Below are positions 41,720 through 51,644 of a stretch of 64,000 bases of DNA, one piece after another; within the stretch, counting starts at the first letter, position 1; every line of letters starts with the position of its first letter. This DNA comes from Phenylobacterium sp. Root1290. GTDB lineage: Bacteria > Pseudomonadota > Alphaproteobacteria > Caulobacterales > Caulobacteraceae. The translations under genes and the position numbers were made by a program. The notes below the pieces were generated by a model. It had not been told where the DNA came from. It worked only from the letters and a program-made list of their open reading frames with translations, and did not search any database. Location of the stretch: assembly GCF_001425305.1 (NCBI RefSeq), contig NZ_LMEE01000001.1:81192-145191 (forward strand), in the 5' to 3' direction.

Positions 41720-44022
41720 CGCCGCTTGCCGCGCTTGGGCGGCGCCTTGCCTGCGCCGCCGCCGCGCTTGGGGCCGGTGAAGGGCGTGCGCGCCCGCACG
41801 CCCAGCCGCGGCCGCGGTGCAGTCGGATCGACCGGCAGGGGATCGCTGATCATCTCGAAGAGCAGCCCGCCGGTGATGGGGGTGGCTTCCTTCAACTCGA
41901 CCTGGACCCGCATGCCCAGCGGCCAGCGGCGGCCGGTGCGCTCGCCGACCAGGGCATGCGCCTTGTCGTCGTGCACGAAGAACTCGCCGCCCAGGGTGGA
42001 GACCGGCACGAGGCCGTCGGCGCCGGTTTCATCAAGCCGGATGAACAGGCCAAAGCGCGTGACGCCGGTGATCCGCCCGGAGAACTCCGCGCCCACGCGG
42101 TCGGCCAGGAATGCGGCGACATAGCGGTCGGTGGCGTCCCGCTCGGCGGCCATTGAGCGACGCTCAGTGCCGGTGATCCGCTCGGCGGTGTCCTTCATTT
42201 GCGCGATGTCGCGGTCGGTGAGGCCGTCGTCGCCCAGTCCCAGCGCCCGGATCAGCGCCCGGTGCACGACCAGGTCGGCATAGCGGCGGATCGGCGAGGT
42301 GAAGTGTGCATAGCGGTCGAGGTTCAGGCCGAAGTGGCCGATGTTCTCGGTCGAGTAGATCGCCTGCATCTGGGTGCGCAGCACCACTTCGTTGACGATC
42401 TCAGCGTGCGGCCCCTCGCGGGTCTCGCCCAGCAGCTTGTTGAACCGGTCGGTGCGCGGCGCTTCGCCCTTGTTCCAGGCGATGCCGATGGTCTGCAGGA
42501 ACTCGGCCAGCGACTGGACCTTTTCCTGGCTCGGCGCATCGTGGATCCGGTAGATCAGCGGGCTCTTCTTCTGCTCCAGGGTTTCGGCGGCGCAGACATT
42601 GGCCTGGACCATCATCTCCTCGATCAGCTTGTGCGCCTCAAGCGAGGCGCGCGGCGTGATCGAAGTGACCTCGCCCTCGGCGTTGAGGACGATCTTCCGC
42701 TCCTGGCTCTCGATGGCCAGCGGCGAGCGCGCCCTGCGGCCCTTCAGCATGGTCTCGTAGGCGGCCCACAGCGGCTTCAGGATCGGCTGCAGCAGGGGAT
42801 TGGTCTGATCGTCCGGGAACCCGTCGACGGCGCGCTGGGCCTGTTCGTACGAGAGCTTGGCGGCCGAGCGCATCAGCCCGCGAACGAACTTGTGCGAGCG
42901 CTTACGCCCATCGGCCCCGAACACCATGCGCACCGCCACGCAGGCGCGGTTCTCGCCCTGGCGTAGCGAGCAGAGTCCGGCTGAGAGCCGCTCGGGCAGC
43001 ATCGGCTCGACGCGGTCGGGGAAATAGGTCGAGTTGCCCTTGTCGCGGGCCTCACGGTCCAGGGCCGAATCCGAGCGTACGTACGCCGCCACGTCGGCGA
43101 TTGCGACCCAGACGATCCAGCCGCCCTCGTTCTTGGGATCGGTGTCGGGCTCGGCGTAGACCGCGTCGTCATGATCGCGCGCGTCCGGCGGGTCGATGGT
43201 CACAAGCGGCACGGCGCGAAGATCTTCGCGGCCCTTCAGGGTCGCTTCCTGCGCTGCTTCGGCCTCGGCCTCGGCGTCCTGCGAGAAGCCGGTCGGGATG
43301 CCGTGGCTGTGAATGGCGATCAGCGACGCCGCCCGCGGCTGGTCTTCGCGCCCCACGACCTCGAGCACCTTGCCGCGCTTGGGGCCATAGCGGGCCTCCA
43401 CCGTGACCTGGGCCAGGACGAGGTCGCCGTCGTGCAGGTTGGCGGCCTCGGCAGGGACCAGGGTCAGGCTTTCCTTGGAGCGGCGGTCGACAGGCTCGAC
43501 CCGCACTTGCTTGTTGGCCTTGCGGATGACGCCGAGGATGCGGTGGGCGCTTTGGCCGAGGCGCTTGATGACGCGGGCCTCGAGCTCGCCGTTCTCCAGC
43601 GTCTCGAACCGCACCAGCAGTCGGTCGCCCAGGCCGGGCGCGCTTCCGATTGCGCCTGCGCGATCGGGCGCCAGCCGCACCAGCGGCGCATCTTCGCCCT
43701 TGGTCAGCTTGACCAGCAGGTCGCCGTCCGGGTCGCGTTCGACCACGTCGACAACGCCGACAGGGGGGAGGGCGCCGGCCTCGGAAAAGCCCTTGCGGCC
43801 GCGCTTGCCCAGCGCGCCCTCAGCTTCCAATTGCTTGACCATGTCGCGGAGCGCGCGGCGATCGCCGCCCTTCAGGCCAAAGGCCTTGGCCATGTCGGCC
43901 TTGTCGGTCTCGCCCGCCTCACGGATGAACTTGAGCAAGGTCTCGCGATCCGGCAACCCCTGGGGCGGCCGGACGGACTTGGTGTTGAAGCGAGCGGTCT
44001 TCGGAATGCGGGCTTTAGCCAT
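41716..44022 (-). CDS. rnr: Ribonuclease R
   Basis: 768 residues. A 3'-5' exoribonuclease of the RNase II family that degrades structured RNA. The order is a winged-helix-type N-terminus (RETLLKFIREAGETDKADMAKAFGLKGGDRRALRDMVK), cold-shock domains, the RNB catalytic domain with VTIDPPDARDHDDAVY (metal-binding Asp cluster, near 275-285) and DRYAHFTSPIRRYADLVVHRAL, then an S1 domain (GRITGVTRFGLFIRLDETGADGLVPV) and a basic tail. It follows topA by 54 bases on the minus strand. Confidence 0.95.
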   Translation of the reverse strand: MAKARIPKTARFNTKSVRPPQGLPDRETLLKFIREAGETDKADMAKAFGLKGGDRRALRDMVKQLEAEGALGKRGRKGFSEAGALPPVGVVDVVERDPDGDLLVKLTKGEDAPLVRLAPDRAGAIGSAPGLGDRLLVRFETLENGELEARVIKRLGQSAHRILGVIRKANKQVRVEPVDRRSKESLTLVPAEAANLHDGDLVLAQVTVEARYGPKRGKVLEVVGREDQPRAASLIAIHSHGIPTGFSQDAEAEAEAAQEATLKGREDLRAVPLVTIDPPDARDHDDAVYAEPDTDPKNEGGWIVWVAIADVAAYVRSDSALDREARDKGNSTYFPDRVEPMLPERLSAGLCSLRQGENRACVAVRMVFGADGRKRSHKFVRGLMRSAAKLSYEQAQRAVDGFPDDQTNPLLQPILKPLWAAYETMLKGRRARSPLAIESQERKIVLNAEGEVTSITPRASLEAHKLIEEMMVQANVCAAETLEQKKSPLIYRIHDAPSQEKVQSLAEFLQTIGIAWNKGEAPRTDRFNKLLGETREGPHAEIVNEVVLRTQMQAIYSTENIGHFGLNLDRYAHFTSPIRRYADLVVHRALIRALGLGDDGLTDRDIAQMKDTAERITGTERRSMAAERDATDRYVAAFLADRVGAEFSGRITGVTRFGLFIRLDETGADGLVPVSTLGGEFFVHDDKAHALVGERTGRRWPLGMRVQVELKEATPITGGLLFEMISDPLPVDPTAPRPRLGVRARTPFTGPKRGGGAGKAPPKRGKRR

Positions 44023-44076
44023 TCCGCCTTGTAACGCAGGAATCAGCGAGCGGTGGCGGCGATTTGCTCCCCGCCG

Positions 44077-46737
44077 TCACTCGTCGTCCCAAGGCGCCGG
44101 GCCGTCGGCGGGCGCAGGTTCCGCTTCGGCCTTGGTCGCCTTCTTGGCTGCGGGCTTCTTGGCGGCAGGCTTTTTCGCAGCCGCCTTCTTGGCGGGAGCC
44201 TTTTCAGCCTTGGGCTTGGCCGCGGCCTTGCCCTTCTTCTTACCGCCGCCCTTGGCTTCGCGTTCGGCCAGCAGCGCGACCGCTTCTTCCAGGGTTATGT
44301 CCTGCGGATCCTTGCCCTTGGGAACGTTGGCGTTGGTGGCGCCGTGCTTGATGTACGGGCCATAGCGGCCGGCCAGCACCTTCACCGCCGCGCCGTCGGC
44401 GGGGTGAGCGCCCAGATCCTTCAGCGCCGCGGACTCGCCGCGTCCCGGACGGCCGCCGCCGGCCCGCTTTTCGGCCAGCAATGCGACCGCGCGGTTGATC
44501 CCGACGTCGAACACCTCGTCCACGTTCGGCAGGTTCGCATAGGTGCCGTTGTGCAGGACGAAGGGGCCGAACCGGCCGATGCCGGCCGTGATCATGCCGC
44601 CGTCTTCCGGGTGCGCGCCGACCTCGCGGGGCAGGCGCAGCAGTCGCAGCGCTTTTTCCAGGTCGATCGCAGCCGCCGACCAGCCCTTGGGCAGGCTGGA
44701 GCGCTTGGGCTTGTCGGCTTCGCCAAGCTGGACGTAGGGGCCGAACCGACCCGTCTTGAGGAACACGGTTTCGCCGCTGACCGGGTCGACGCCCAGCTCG
44801 CGGTCGCCGCTCTCCTGGGCCGCCTCGTCGTCCGACTGGGCCAGCTGGCGGGTGAAGCGGCACTCCGGATAGTTCGAGCAGCCGATGAAGGCGCCGAACT
44901 TGCCAGTCTTCAACGACAGTCGGCCGGTGCCGCAGGTCGGGCAGCCGCGCGGGTCCGAGCCGTCTTCCTTGGCCGGGAAGATGTGCGGCCCCAGGGCTTC
45001 GTTCAGGGCGTCGAGGACGTTGGTTACGCGCAGCTCGGCGATCTCGCCGACGGCGGCGTGGAAGTCCTGCCAGAATTCCCGCAGCAGCGCCTTCCAGTCC
45101 ATCTCGCCGGCCGAGACCAGGTCGAGCTTTTCTTCCAGGGCGGCGGTGAAGTCGTATTCGACATAGCGCGCGAAGAACTGCTCGAGGAACGCGGTGACCA
45201 GGCGGCCCTTGTCCTCCGGCACGAACCGGTTCTTGTCCATTCGGACGTATTCGCGGTCGCGCAGCACGGTCAGCACCGAGGCGTAGGTGGACGGCCGGCC
45301 GATGCCCAGTTCTTCCATCTTCTTGACCAGGCTGGCTTCCGAGTAGCGCGGGGGCGGCTCGGTGAAGTGCTGGTCGGACCGCGCGGCGATCACGCGAGCC
45401 GAGGCGCCTTCGTTGACCTGGGGCAGACGGCCGCCTTCCTCGTCGTCAGCGTCGTCGCGGCCTTCTTCGTAGACCGCTAGATAGCCGTCGAAGAGCACGA
45501 CCTGGCCGGTGGCGCGCAGGCCGGTCTTGCCGTCGGCGCTCTCCAGCTCGATGGTCGTGCGCTCGATGCGCGCCGACTCCATCTGCGAGGCGATCATTCG
45601 CTTCCAGATCAGCTCGTAGAGCCGGCCCAGGTCGCTCTCCAGCCGCAGCGAGCCAGGATTGCGGGCCAGGCTGGTCGGACGGATGGCTTCGTGAGCCTCC
45701 TGGGCGTTCTTGGCCTTGGTCTTGTAGATACGGGCGGTCTCGGGAACGTATTCCTTGCCGTAGACGCCGCCAATCACCACACGCGCTTCATCCAGCGCTT
45801 CGGGTGCAGCCTGCACGCCGTCGGTCCGCATGTAGGTGATGAGACCGACAGTCTCGCCGCCAATGTCGATGCCTTCATACAGCTTCTGCGCCGCCTGCAT
45901 GGTGCGCTGGGCCGAGAAGCCGAGCTTGCGGGAGGCTTCCTGCTGCAGGGTCGAGGTGGTGAACGGCGGGGGCGGAGAGCGCCGGCCCGGCTTCTTCTCG
46001 ACGCCGGCCACGGTGAAGGTCGCGGCCTCGACCGCAGCCTTGGCGGCCAGGGCGCTGGTCTCGTTGCCGAGGTCGAACTTGGAGAGCCGCTTGCCCTCGT
46101 GCTTGACCATGCGGGCCAGGAACGGCTCGGCGCCGGCCGAGACGTCGGCTTCGACGGTCCAGTACTCCTGGGTCTTGAAGCGTTCGATCTCGAGCTCGCG
46201 GTCGACGACCAGGCGCAGCGCCACCGATTGCACACGGCCGGCCGAGCGTGAGCCCGGCAGCTTGCGCCAGAGCACCGGCGAAAGGGTGAAGCCGACCAGA
46301 TAGTCCAGCGCGCGGCGGGCCAGGTAGGCCTCGACCAGCTCCATGTCGATGGCGCGGGGCGACTTCATCGCCTCGGTCACCGCCGACTTGGTGATGGCGT
46401 TGAACACCACCCGCTCGACCTTCTTGTCCTTCAGCACCTTCTTCTTCTGGAGGACCTCCAGAACGTGCCAAGAGATCGCCTCGCCCTCACGGTCGGGGTC
46501 GGTGGCCAGGATGATGCGGTCGGACTTCTTGGCGGCCTCGGCGATGTCGCTCAGGCGCTTGGCGGCCTTGGCGTCGACGTCCCAGGACATGGCGAAGTCC
46601 TCGTCGGGCCTCACCGACCCATCCTTGGCGGGAAGGTCGCGGACGTGGCCGTACGAGGCCAGGACCGTATAGTCCGAGCCCAGGTACTTGTTGATGGTCT
46701 TGGCCTTAGCCGGACTCTCGACGACGAGGAGGTTCAT
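44077..46737 (-). CDS. topA: DNA topoisomerase I
   Basis: 886 residues, type IA. The TOPRIM domain at the N-terminus has LLVVESPAKAKTINKYLG and ATDPDREGEAISWH. The active-site tyrosine lies in GLITYMRTDG. At the C-terminus a Cys4 zinc ribbon (CPTCGTGRL, then GCSNYPEC) is followed by several topo-I C-terminal repeats with GRFGPYV/GRFGPFV/GRYGPYI, and a Lys/Ala/Pro-rich tail resembling a histone H1 tail (KKPAAKKPAAKK). The ATG at 46737 matches the conserved MNLLVVES start. It relaxes negative supercoils. It lies between dprA and rnr. Confidence 0.97.
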   Translation of the reverse strand: MNLLVVESPAKAKTINKYLGSDYTVLASYGHVRDLPAKDGSVRPDEDFAMSWDVDAKAAKRLSDIAEAAKKSDRIILATDPDREGEAISWHVLEVLQKKKVLKDKKVERVVFNAITKSAVTEAMKSPRAIDMELVEAYLARRALDYLVGFTLSPVLWRKLPGSRSAGRVQSVALRLVVDRELEIERFKTQEYWTVEADVSAGAEPFLARMVKHEGKRLSKFDLGNETSALAAKAAVEAATFTVAGVEKKPGRRSPPPPFTTSTLQQEASRKLGFSAQRTMQAAQKLYEGIDIGGETVGLITYMRTDGVQAAPEALDEARVVIGGVYGKEYVPETARIYKTKAKNAQEAHEAIRPTSLARNPGSLRLESDLGRLYELIWKRMIASQMESARIERTTIELESADGKTGLRATGQVVLFDGYLAVYEEGRDDADDEEGGRLPQVNEGASARVIAARSDQHFTEPPPRYSEASLVKKMEELGIGRPSTYASVLTVLRDREYVRMDKNRFVPEDKGRLVTAFLEQFFARYVEYDFTAALEEKLDLVSAGEMDWKALLREFWQDFHAAVGEIAELRVTNVLDALNEALGPHIFPAKEDGSDPRGCPTCGTGRLSLKTGKFGAFIGCSNYPECRFTRQLAQSDDEAAQESGDRELGVDPVSGETVFLKTGRFGPYVQLGEADKPKRSSLPKGWSAAAIDLEKALRLLRLPREVGAHPEDGGMITAGIGRFGPFVLHNGTYANLPNVDEVFDVGINRAVALLAEKRAGGGRPGRGESAALKDLGAHPADGAAVKVLAGRYGPYIKHGATNANVPKGKDPQDITLEEAVALLAEREAKGGGKKKGKAAAKPKAEKAPAKKAAAKKPAAKKPAAKKATKAEAEPAPADGPAPWDDE

Positions 46738-46825
46738 GGTCGCTCTATATGGGGCGTCTTGGGCGGAACGCCCGAAATTCAAGGGCGCGAAAGGTGAGGG
46801 CGGCGCCTAGGCGCTGTCAATGGCC

Positions 46826-47923
46826 TCATCCGAGGCCGGCGACAAGGCCGCCTGAAAGCAATTCCGCGCGGCCCGCGAGGGCCAGCTCGGTCAATACAGC
46901 AAGCACGACCGCGGTTGGCGCCCCGGCCGCACGCACCAGTTCGTCGCGCGAGACCGGCGTCGGGGACAGCAGGGCCGCCACGCGTTCGCGCACCGCATCG
47001 ACCTGCGCATCCTCGACCGGCGGCGGGCCGAAGGTGCGTTCGGGCTCGCGGAAGCCGCCCAGACCCTCCAGCGCCCGCAGCACGTCTTCAGCGCCTTCGC
47101 AGATGGCCGCGCCCTGCCGGATGAGGTCGTTGGTCCCGCGGGCGCGTGGATCCAGCGGCGAACCGGGCACGGCTAGGACCTCGCGGCCCTGCTCGGCCGC
47201 CAGCCGTGCGGTGATCAGGGAACCGGAGCGCAGCTCGGCCTCGACGACGACGACCGCTCGCGAGAGCCCCGAGATGATCCGGTTGCGGCGTGGGAAATCC
47301 TTGGCCGTCGCGGTGCGGCCCGGCGCGTTCTCGGAAACCACGCAGCCTTCGGCCACGATGCGCTCGTAGAGACCGCGATGTTCGTGCGGATAGATGTCGT
47401 CGACGCCGCCGCCCAGCACGGCGATGGTCCCGGTCGCCAGCGCGCCTTCATGGGCCGCGCCGTCGACGCCGCGCGCCATGCCCGAGGCGACCACCTGACC
47501 TGCGGCGCCAAGCTCGACGGCCAGGCCCCTGGCGAACCGCTGTCCCCCGGCCGAGGCGACCCGCGCGCCCACGATGGCCACGACAGACTGGTTCAGCAGC
47601 CTGCTGTCGCCGCGGACCCAGATCACCGGTGGCGGCGGATCGAGAGCGGCTAGGGCCGCAGGGAAGTCGGGGTCGCAATTGGCGACAAGCCGTGCCCCGA
47701 GCGCCTGGCCCGCCTCGAGTTCGCGAAGCACCTCGTCCACCGGCGGCGCGCCAAGCGGGGAGACGCGTCCGCCCCGACGCGCCAGATCGGGCAGGGCGGC
47801 GAGCGCCAGCGACGCTTCGCCAAAACGGGCGATCAGCTGGGCGAAAGTGACGGGCCCGACGTTCTCAGTCCGCGCCAGCCGCAGCCAGTCGCGCCGGCCG
47901 GCGTCGGTGAGCTTGCGGATCAC
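46826..47923 (-). CDS. dprA: DNA-processing protein DprA (Smf)
   Basis: 365 residues. Loads RecA onto incoming single-stranded DNA during transformation. The extended Rossmann core has VAIVGARVASAGGQRFARGLAVELG, GMARGVDGAAHEGAL, TIAVLGGGVDDIYPHEHRGLYERI and FPRRNRIISGLSRAVVVVEA. A C-terminal winged-helix-like domain follows (LLSPTPVSRDELVRAAG). The gene is complete and overlaps the plsY stop by 4 bases. It has no com genes nearby; pairing with topA is common across bacteria. Confidence 0.95.
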   Translation of the reverse strand: MIRKLTDAGRRDWLRLARTENVGPVTFAQLIARFGEASLALAALPDLARRGGRVSPLGAPPVDEVLRELEAGQALGARLVANCDPDFPAALAALDPPPPVIWVRGDSRLLNQSVVAIVGARVASAGGQRFARGLAVELGAAGQVVASGMARGVDGAAHEGALATGTIAVLGGGVDDIYPHEHRGLYERIVAEGCVVSENAPGRTATAKDFPRRNRIISGLSRAVVVVEAELRSGSLITARLAAEQGREVLAVPGSPLDPRARGTNDLIRQGAAICEGAEDVLRALEGLGGFREPERTFGPPPVEDAQVDAVRERVAALLSPTPVSRDELVRAAGAPTAVVLAVLTELALAGRAELLSGGLVAGLG

Positions 47924-48558
47924 GCGGCGTCTTTTTTCTTACCGATCTTCGGCTCCTGGCCCTTCAACAGCCGGCCGATATTGTCCTTGTGCCGGATGTA
48001 GATCAGCACGCCCATGAACAACGCCATCACTGCGATCGGGTAGGGCCGATCCAGCAGGAAGACGAAGATCGGTGCGAGCGCGGCCGCGGTCAGCGCCGCC
48101 AGCGACGACATGCGGAACAGGAAGGCCATGACGATCCAGGTCGCGCCCGCGGCGATGCCGACCGGCCAGGCGGCGGCCAGCAGCGTGCCGAAGAAGGTGG
48201 CGACGCCCTTGCCGCCCTTGAACTTCAGCCAGACGGGGAAGAGGTGGCCCAGGAAGGCCGCGCCGCCGGCCAGCGCGGTCAAGGTCGCCTGAGCCTGGCC
48301 CCCCGCGTCGCGCGTCAGCAGCCAGGCGATCAAAACCGCCACCGCGCCCTTGCCGCCGTCACCGAGCAGGGTGATCGCCGCCAAATCCTTGCGGCCGGTC
48401 CGCAGCACATTGGTCGCGCCGATGTTGCCTGAGCCGATGGAGCGTACGTCGCCCGCGCCGCCCAGGCGTGTCGCGATAACTCCGAACGGAATGGAGCCCA
48501 GCAGATAGCCGCCGACGACGGCCGCGGCGATCAGCACGAGACTGAGTGAATCAGGCAT
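47920..48558 (-). CDS. plsY: Acyl-phosphate:glycerol-3-phosphate acyltransferase PlsY
   Basis: 212 residues with five to six membrane helices. Adds an acyl group from acyl-phosphate to the sn-1 position of glycerol-3-phosphate, starting phospholipid synthesis. Conserved loops are GSIPFGVIATRL near the N-terminus, RSIGSGNIGATNVLRTG, GHLFPVWLKFKGGKGVATFFG and the C-terminal YIRHKDNIGRLLKGQEPKIGKK. The start is the ATG at 48558. It overlaps dprA (ATGA) and follows pyrC' after 120 bases. Confidence 0.96.
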   Translation of the reverse strand: MPDSLSLVLIAAAVVGGYLLGSIPFGVIATRLGGAGDVRSIGSGNIGATNVLRTGRKDLAAITLLGDGGKGAVAVLIAWLLTRDAGGQAQATLTALAGGAAFLGHLFPVWLKFKGGKGVATFFGTLLAAAWPVGIAAGATWIVMAFLFRMSSLAALTAAALAPIFVFLLDRPYPIAVMALFMGVLIYIRHKDNIGRLLKGQEPKIGKKKDAA

Positions 48559-48678
48559 GGACGTTTCCTCTTGTCGGGCCAGTCCTAACTACGCCCAATC
48601 GCGTCGTCACCCGCGCAGCTTGCAGCGGCGCTTGGGTGTTCGTCAATTGTTCCTGAGGGCGCGCGCCGGCTGCCGGGG

Positions 48679-49965
48679 CTAAGCCCGGTACACCACCCGG
48701 CCGTCCACCAGGGTCATCAGGACCTCACCGAACAGCCGGCGGCCGTCGAAGGGCGAGTTGCGCGACTTTGACTTCAGCTTGTCGAGGTCGATGACGATCG
48801 GCGCGTTGAGGTCGCAGAGCACAAGGTCGGCTGGAGCCCCCTTGGCGAGCTTGCCGGCCGGCAAGCCCAGCAGGTCGGCCGGGCGGCTGGTGACGGTCCG
48901 CATCAGGTCGATCAGCGGGATGCGGTCCTGGAACGAGAGCAGGGCCGGCAGCAGGGTCTGCAGGCCGACGGCGCCAGGGGCGGCTTCGTCGAACGGCAGG
49001 CGCTTGTCTTCCGCCGGGGCCGGGGCGTGGGCGGAGACCACGATGTCGATCAGCCCGCTGGCCAGGGCCTCGATCGTGGCCTGGCGATCGTCTTCGCTGC
49101 GGACCGGGGGATCGAACTTCAGGAAGGTCCGGTAGTCGCCGATGTCGACTTCATTGAACGACAGGTGGTTGATCGAAGTGGTCGCCGTCACCGGCAGGCC
49201 CTTGGCCTTGCCGCGCTGCAGGCTCTCCAGCGCCGCGGCGGTGGTGACCTGGTCGACCAGGAACGGCGCGCCGGTCAGCTCGACCAGGGCGAGGTCGCGC
49301 TCCAGCATGATCTTCTCGGCGATCGCCGGAACGCTGGGCAGGCCCATGCGGCCGGCGAATTCGCCGGCGGTGGCGGCGGCGCCTGCGGACAGCCAGGGGT
49401 CGGCGGGGCGGTGCGCCACCAGGGTGTTGAAGCTCTTGGCGTAGCTCAGGACGCGCTGCAGCACCTTCGAGTTCACGATCGGGCGGTCCGCGTCGGTGAC
49501 ATAGACGCAGCCGGCTTCGCGCATCAGGCCGATCTCGGCCATCCGCTCGCCCTTGGCCCCCTTTGTGGCGGCGCCGGCGGGATAGACGTGGACCAGTTCG
49601 ATGTCGCGGGTGCGGCGCAGGATGAAGTCGACGACCGAGGCCTCGTCCACGACCGGATTGGTGTCGGGCTGCAGCACGATCGAGGTCACGCCCCCGGCGG
49701 CGGCGGCCAATCCTGCCGACTTCAGCGTTTCCTTGGTCTCCGATCCGGGCTCGCCGGTCTTCACGCGCAGGTCGACCAAGCCGGGCGCCAGCATGGCGCC
49801 GCGCGCGTCGATGACCTCGATGTCGGCCGAGAGCGATCCGAGATCGCGGCCCTGCGCGACCTCGGCGATCTTGCCATCCTGAACCAGCAGCGCGCCGGGG
49901 CCGTCCCAGCCGCTGGCGGGATCGACGATGCGGGCGTTGACGAAGGCGGTCGGGCGTTGGGTCAT
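48679..49965 (-). CDS. pyrC': Dihydroorotase-like protein lacking metal ligands (PyrC', ATCase partner)
   Basis: 428 residues of the amidohydrolase fold. The usual metal-binding DxHxH is replaced: [22 protein letters not shown] has R and K where the two His should be. The later TDHAPH motif reads SAHAPAP, losing the catalytic Asp and a His. The remaining fold is well conserved ([34 protein letters not shown]). In Pseudomonas an inactive PyrC' of this sort is a structural subunit of a PyrB dodecamer. pyrB lies two genes upstream here, supporting the same role. A second, active dihydroorotase must be encoded elsewhere. The ATG at 49965 overlaps the LOG stop (ATGA). Confidence 0.88.
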   Translation of the reverse strand: MTQRPTAFVNARIVDPASGWDGPGALLVQDGKIAEVAQGRDLGSLSADIEVIDARGAMLAPGLVDLRVKTGEPGSETKETLKSAGLAAAAGGVTSIVLQPDTNPVVDEASVVDFILRRTRDIELVHVYPAGAATKGAKGERMAEIGLMREAGCVYVTDADRPIVNSKVLQRVLSYAKSFNTLVAHRPADPWLSAGAAATAGEFAGRMGLPSVPAIAEKIMLERDLALVELTGAPFLVDQVTTAAALESLQRGKAKGLPVTATTSINHLSFNEVDIGDYRTFLKFDPPVRSEDDRQATIEALASGLIDIVVSAHAPAPAEDKRLPFDEAAPGAVGLQTLLPALLSFQDRIPLIDLMRTVTSRPADLLGLPAGKLAKGAPADLVLCDLNAPIVIDLDKLKSKSRNSPFDGRRLFGEVLMTLVDGRVVYRA

Positions 49966-50552
49966 AGTTCGGGGCGTCCGATCCATTTCTCGACGACGGG
50001 CGGGACATAGGCGGCGAGCGCGTCCAGCATCTCTCCGCAGTCCTCCCGGAAAATCAGCATGTCGCGGTGGGGCGCCTTCAGGAACGCCTCGCCCACCGCA
50101 TGGTCCACGAAGCCGCGCAGACCGTCATAGTAGCCGCGCACGTTCAGGAACCCCGCCGGCTTGGCGTGGAAGCCGAGCTGGCCCCAGGTCCAGATCTCGA
50201 AGATCTCTTCCAGCGTCCCCGCGCCGCCGGGCAGGGCGACGAAGGCGTCCGAGAGCTCGGCCATCCGCGCCTTGCGCTCGTGCATCGAGGCGACGACCTC
50301 CAGACGGGTCAGGCCGGTGTGTGCGATTTCCTTGTCCGTCAGCGCGTGCGGCAGCACGCCGATGACCTCGGCCCCAGCCGCCAGGGCGGCGTCAGCGACC
50401 GCGCCCATCAGTCCGACCTTGGCGCCGCCATAGACCAGTCGTTGGCCGCGGCGCGCTATCTCCCGCCCCATGGCCTCGGCGGCGGCGCGATAGGCGACGT
50501 CTCCGCCGGGACTGGCCCCGCAGAACACGCAGACGGAGGCGATGGCGCTCAT
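49962..50552 (-). CDS. LOG family protein (nucleoside-monophosphate phosphoribohydrolase type)
   Basis: 196 residues. The signature [13 protein letters not shown] (PGGxGTxxE) and the N-terminal [13 protein letters not shown] are those of the LONELY GUY family, which hydrolyses cytokinin riboside monophosphates in plants and AMP or other nucleotides in bacteria. It sits between pyrB and pyrC' with overlapping stops and starts on both sides (TGATG with pyrB, ATGA with pyrC'), so it is strictly co-translated. A nucleotide-salvage role beside pyrimidine synthesis is reasonable but inferred. Confidence 0.9.
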   Translation of the reverse strand: MSAIASVCVFCGASPGGDVAYRAAAEAMGREIARRGQRLVYGGAKVGLMGAVADAALAAGAEVIGVLPHALTDKEIAHTGLTRLEVVASMHERKARMAELSDAFVALPGGAGTLEEIFEIWTWGQLGFHAKPAGFLNVRGYYDGLRGFVDHAVGEAFLKAPHRDMLIFREDCGEMLDALAAYVPPVVEKWIGRPEL

Positions 50553-51529
50553 CAGTCGTTGTCCAGCCGCGCGGCCAGCGAGGCCAGCACAGCCATGCGC
50601 GCGGCGACGCCCATCTCCACCTGGTCCTGGATCAGCGACACATTGAGGTCGTCTGCGACATCGGAGTCGATCTCCACGCCGCGGTTCATAGGGCCGGGAT
50701 GCATGACCCGAACATGGTCGGAGGCGAAGGCCAGCTTCTCGCGGTCCAGACCATAGAAACGGAAGTACTCGCGCTGCGAGGGGGCCATCACCCCGTCCAT
50801 CCGCTCAAGCTGCAGTCGCAGCATCATCACCACGTCGCAACCGGCGATGCCTTTGCGCATGTCATGGAAGACCTGGACGTTCCAGCGGTCAGCGTCGGTC
50901 GGCATCAGGGTCGGCGGTCCGACCAGCCGCACCTCAGCGCCCATCATCTGCAGCAGGCCGACGTTCGAGCGGGCGACGCGGCTGTGCAGGACGTCGCCGC
51001 AGATTGCGACGCGCAACCCCGCCACCCGGCCGAACGCGCGACGCATGGACAGCATGTCCAGCAGCGCCTGGGTCGGGTGTTCATGCTGGCCGTCGCCGGC
51101 GTTGATGACCGAGCAGGTCACTTTCTGGGAGAGCAGCGAGGCCGCGCCGGAGGAGGAGTGGCGAACCACCAGCAGATCCGGTTGCATCGCGTTCAGCGTC
51201 ACCGCCGTATCGATCAGGGTCTCGCCCTTCGCGATCGACGAGGACCGGGGGCTCATATTGACCACGTCGGCGCCCAGCCGCTTGCCGGCCAGCTCGAAGG
51301 AACTCTGGGTTCGCGTCGAGTTCTCGAAGAACAGGTTCATCAGCGTCCTGCCCTTGAGCAGGTCGAGTTTCTTCGAGGTCTGGCGGTTCAGCGAGACGAA
51401 ACTGTCGGCCAGATCGAGCAAACCCGTGACTTCCACGGGGTTGAGATCGACCACGGACAGGAAGTGGCGCTTGGGAAAAGGGAATGTCCTGCCAAGGACT
51501 TCGTTCAGGCCGGTCGGTGCTACGGTCAT
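50552..51529 (-). CDS. pyrB: Aspartate carbamoyltransferase catalytic subunit PyrB
   Basis: 325 residues. Joins carbamoyl phosphate and aspartate in the committed step of pyrimidine synthesis. The carbamoyl-phosphate site [22 protein letters not shown] (about 69-90) and [17 protein letters not shown] are intact, and the aspartate domain includes RLQLERMDG and [11 protein letters not shown]. The N-terminal extension before the core ([26 protein letters not shown]) is typical of class A enzymes that assemble with PyrC'. It is the first gene of a long minus-strand run that includes LOG, pyrC', plsY, dprA, topA and rnr. Confidence 0.96.
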   Translation of the reverse strand: MTVAPTGLNEVLGRTFPFPKRHFLSVVDLNPVEVTGLLDLADSFVSLNRQTSKKLDLLKGRTLMNLFFENSTRTQSSFELAGKRLGADVVNMSPRSSSIAKGETLIDTAVTLNAMQPDLLVVRHSSSGAASLLSQKVTCSVINAGDGQHEHPTQALLDMLSMRRAFGRVAGLRVAICGDVLHSRVARSNVGLLQMMGAEVRLVGPPTLMPTDADRWNVQVFHDMRKGIAGCDVVMMLRLQLERMDGVMAPSQREYFRFYGLDREKLAFASDHVRVMHPGPMNRGVEIDSDVADDLNVSLIQDQVEMGVAARMAVLASLAARLDND

Positions 51530-51644
51530 TAAAGCGCCCTCTTAGGGGAGGCGGGGACGGGCGCCAAGGGGAGAGGCGCAGGGTGCAAGGCAGCCCTGTG
51601 GATTGGACGCTGACTCACGATAGGCTTGTTCCGCGGAGTTCCCA

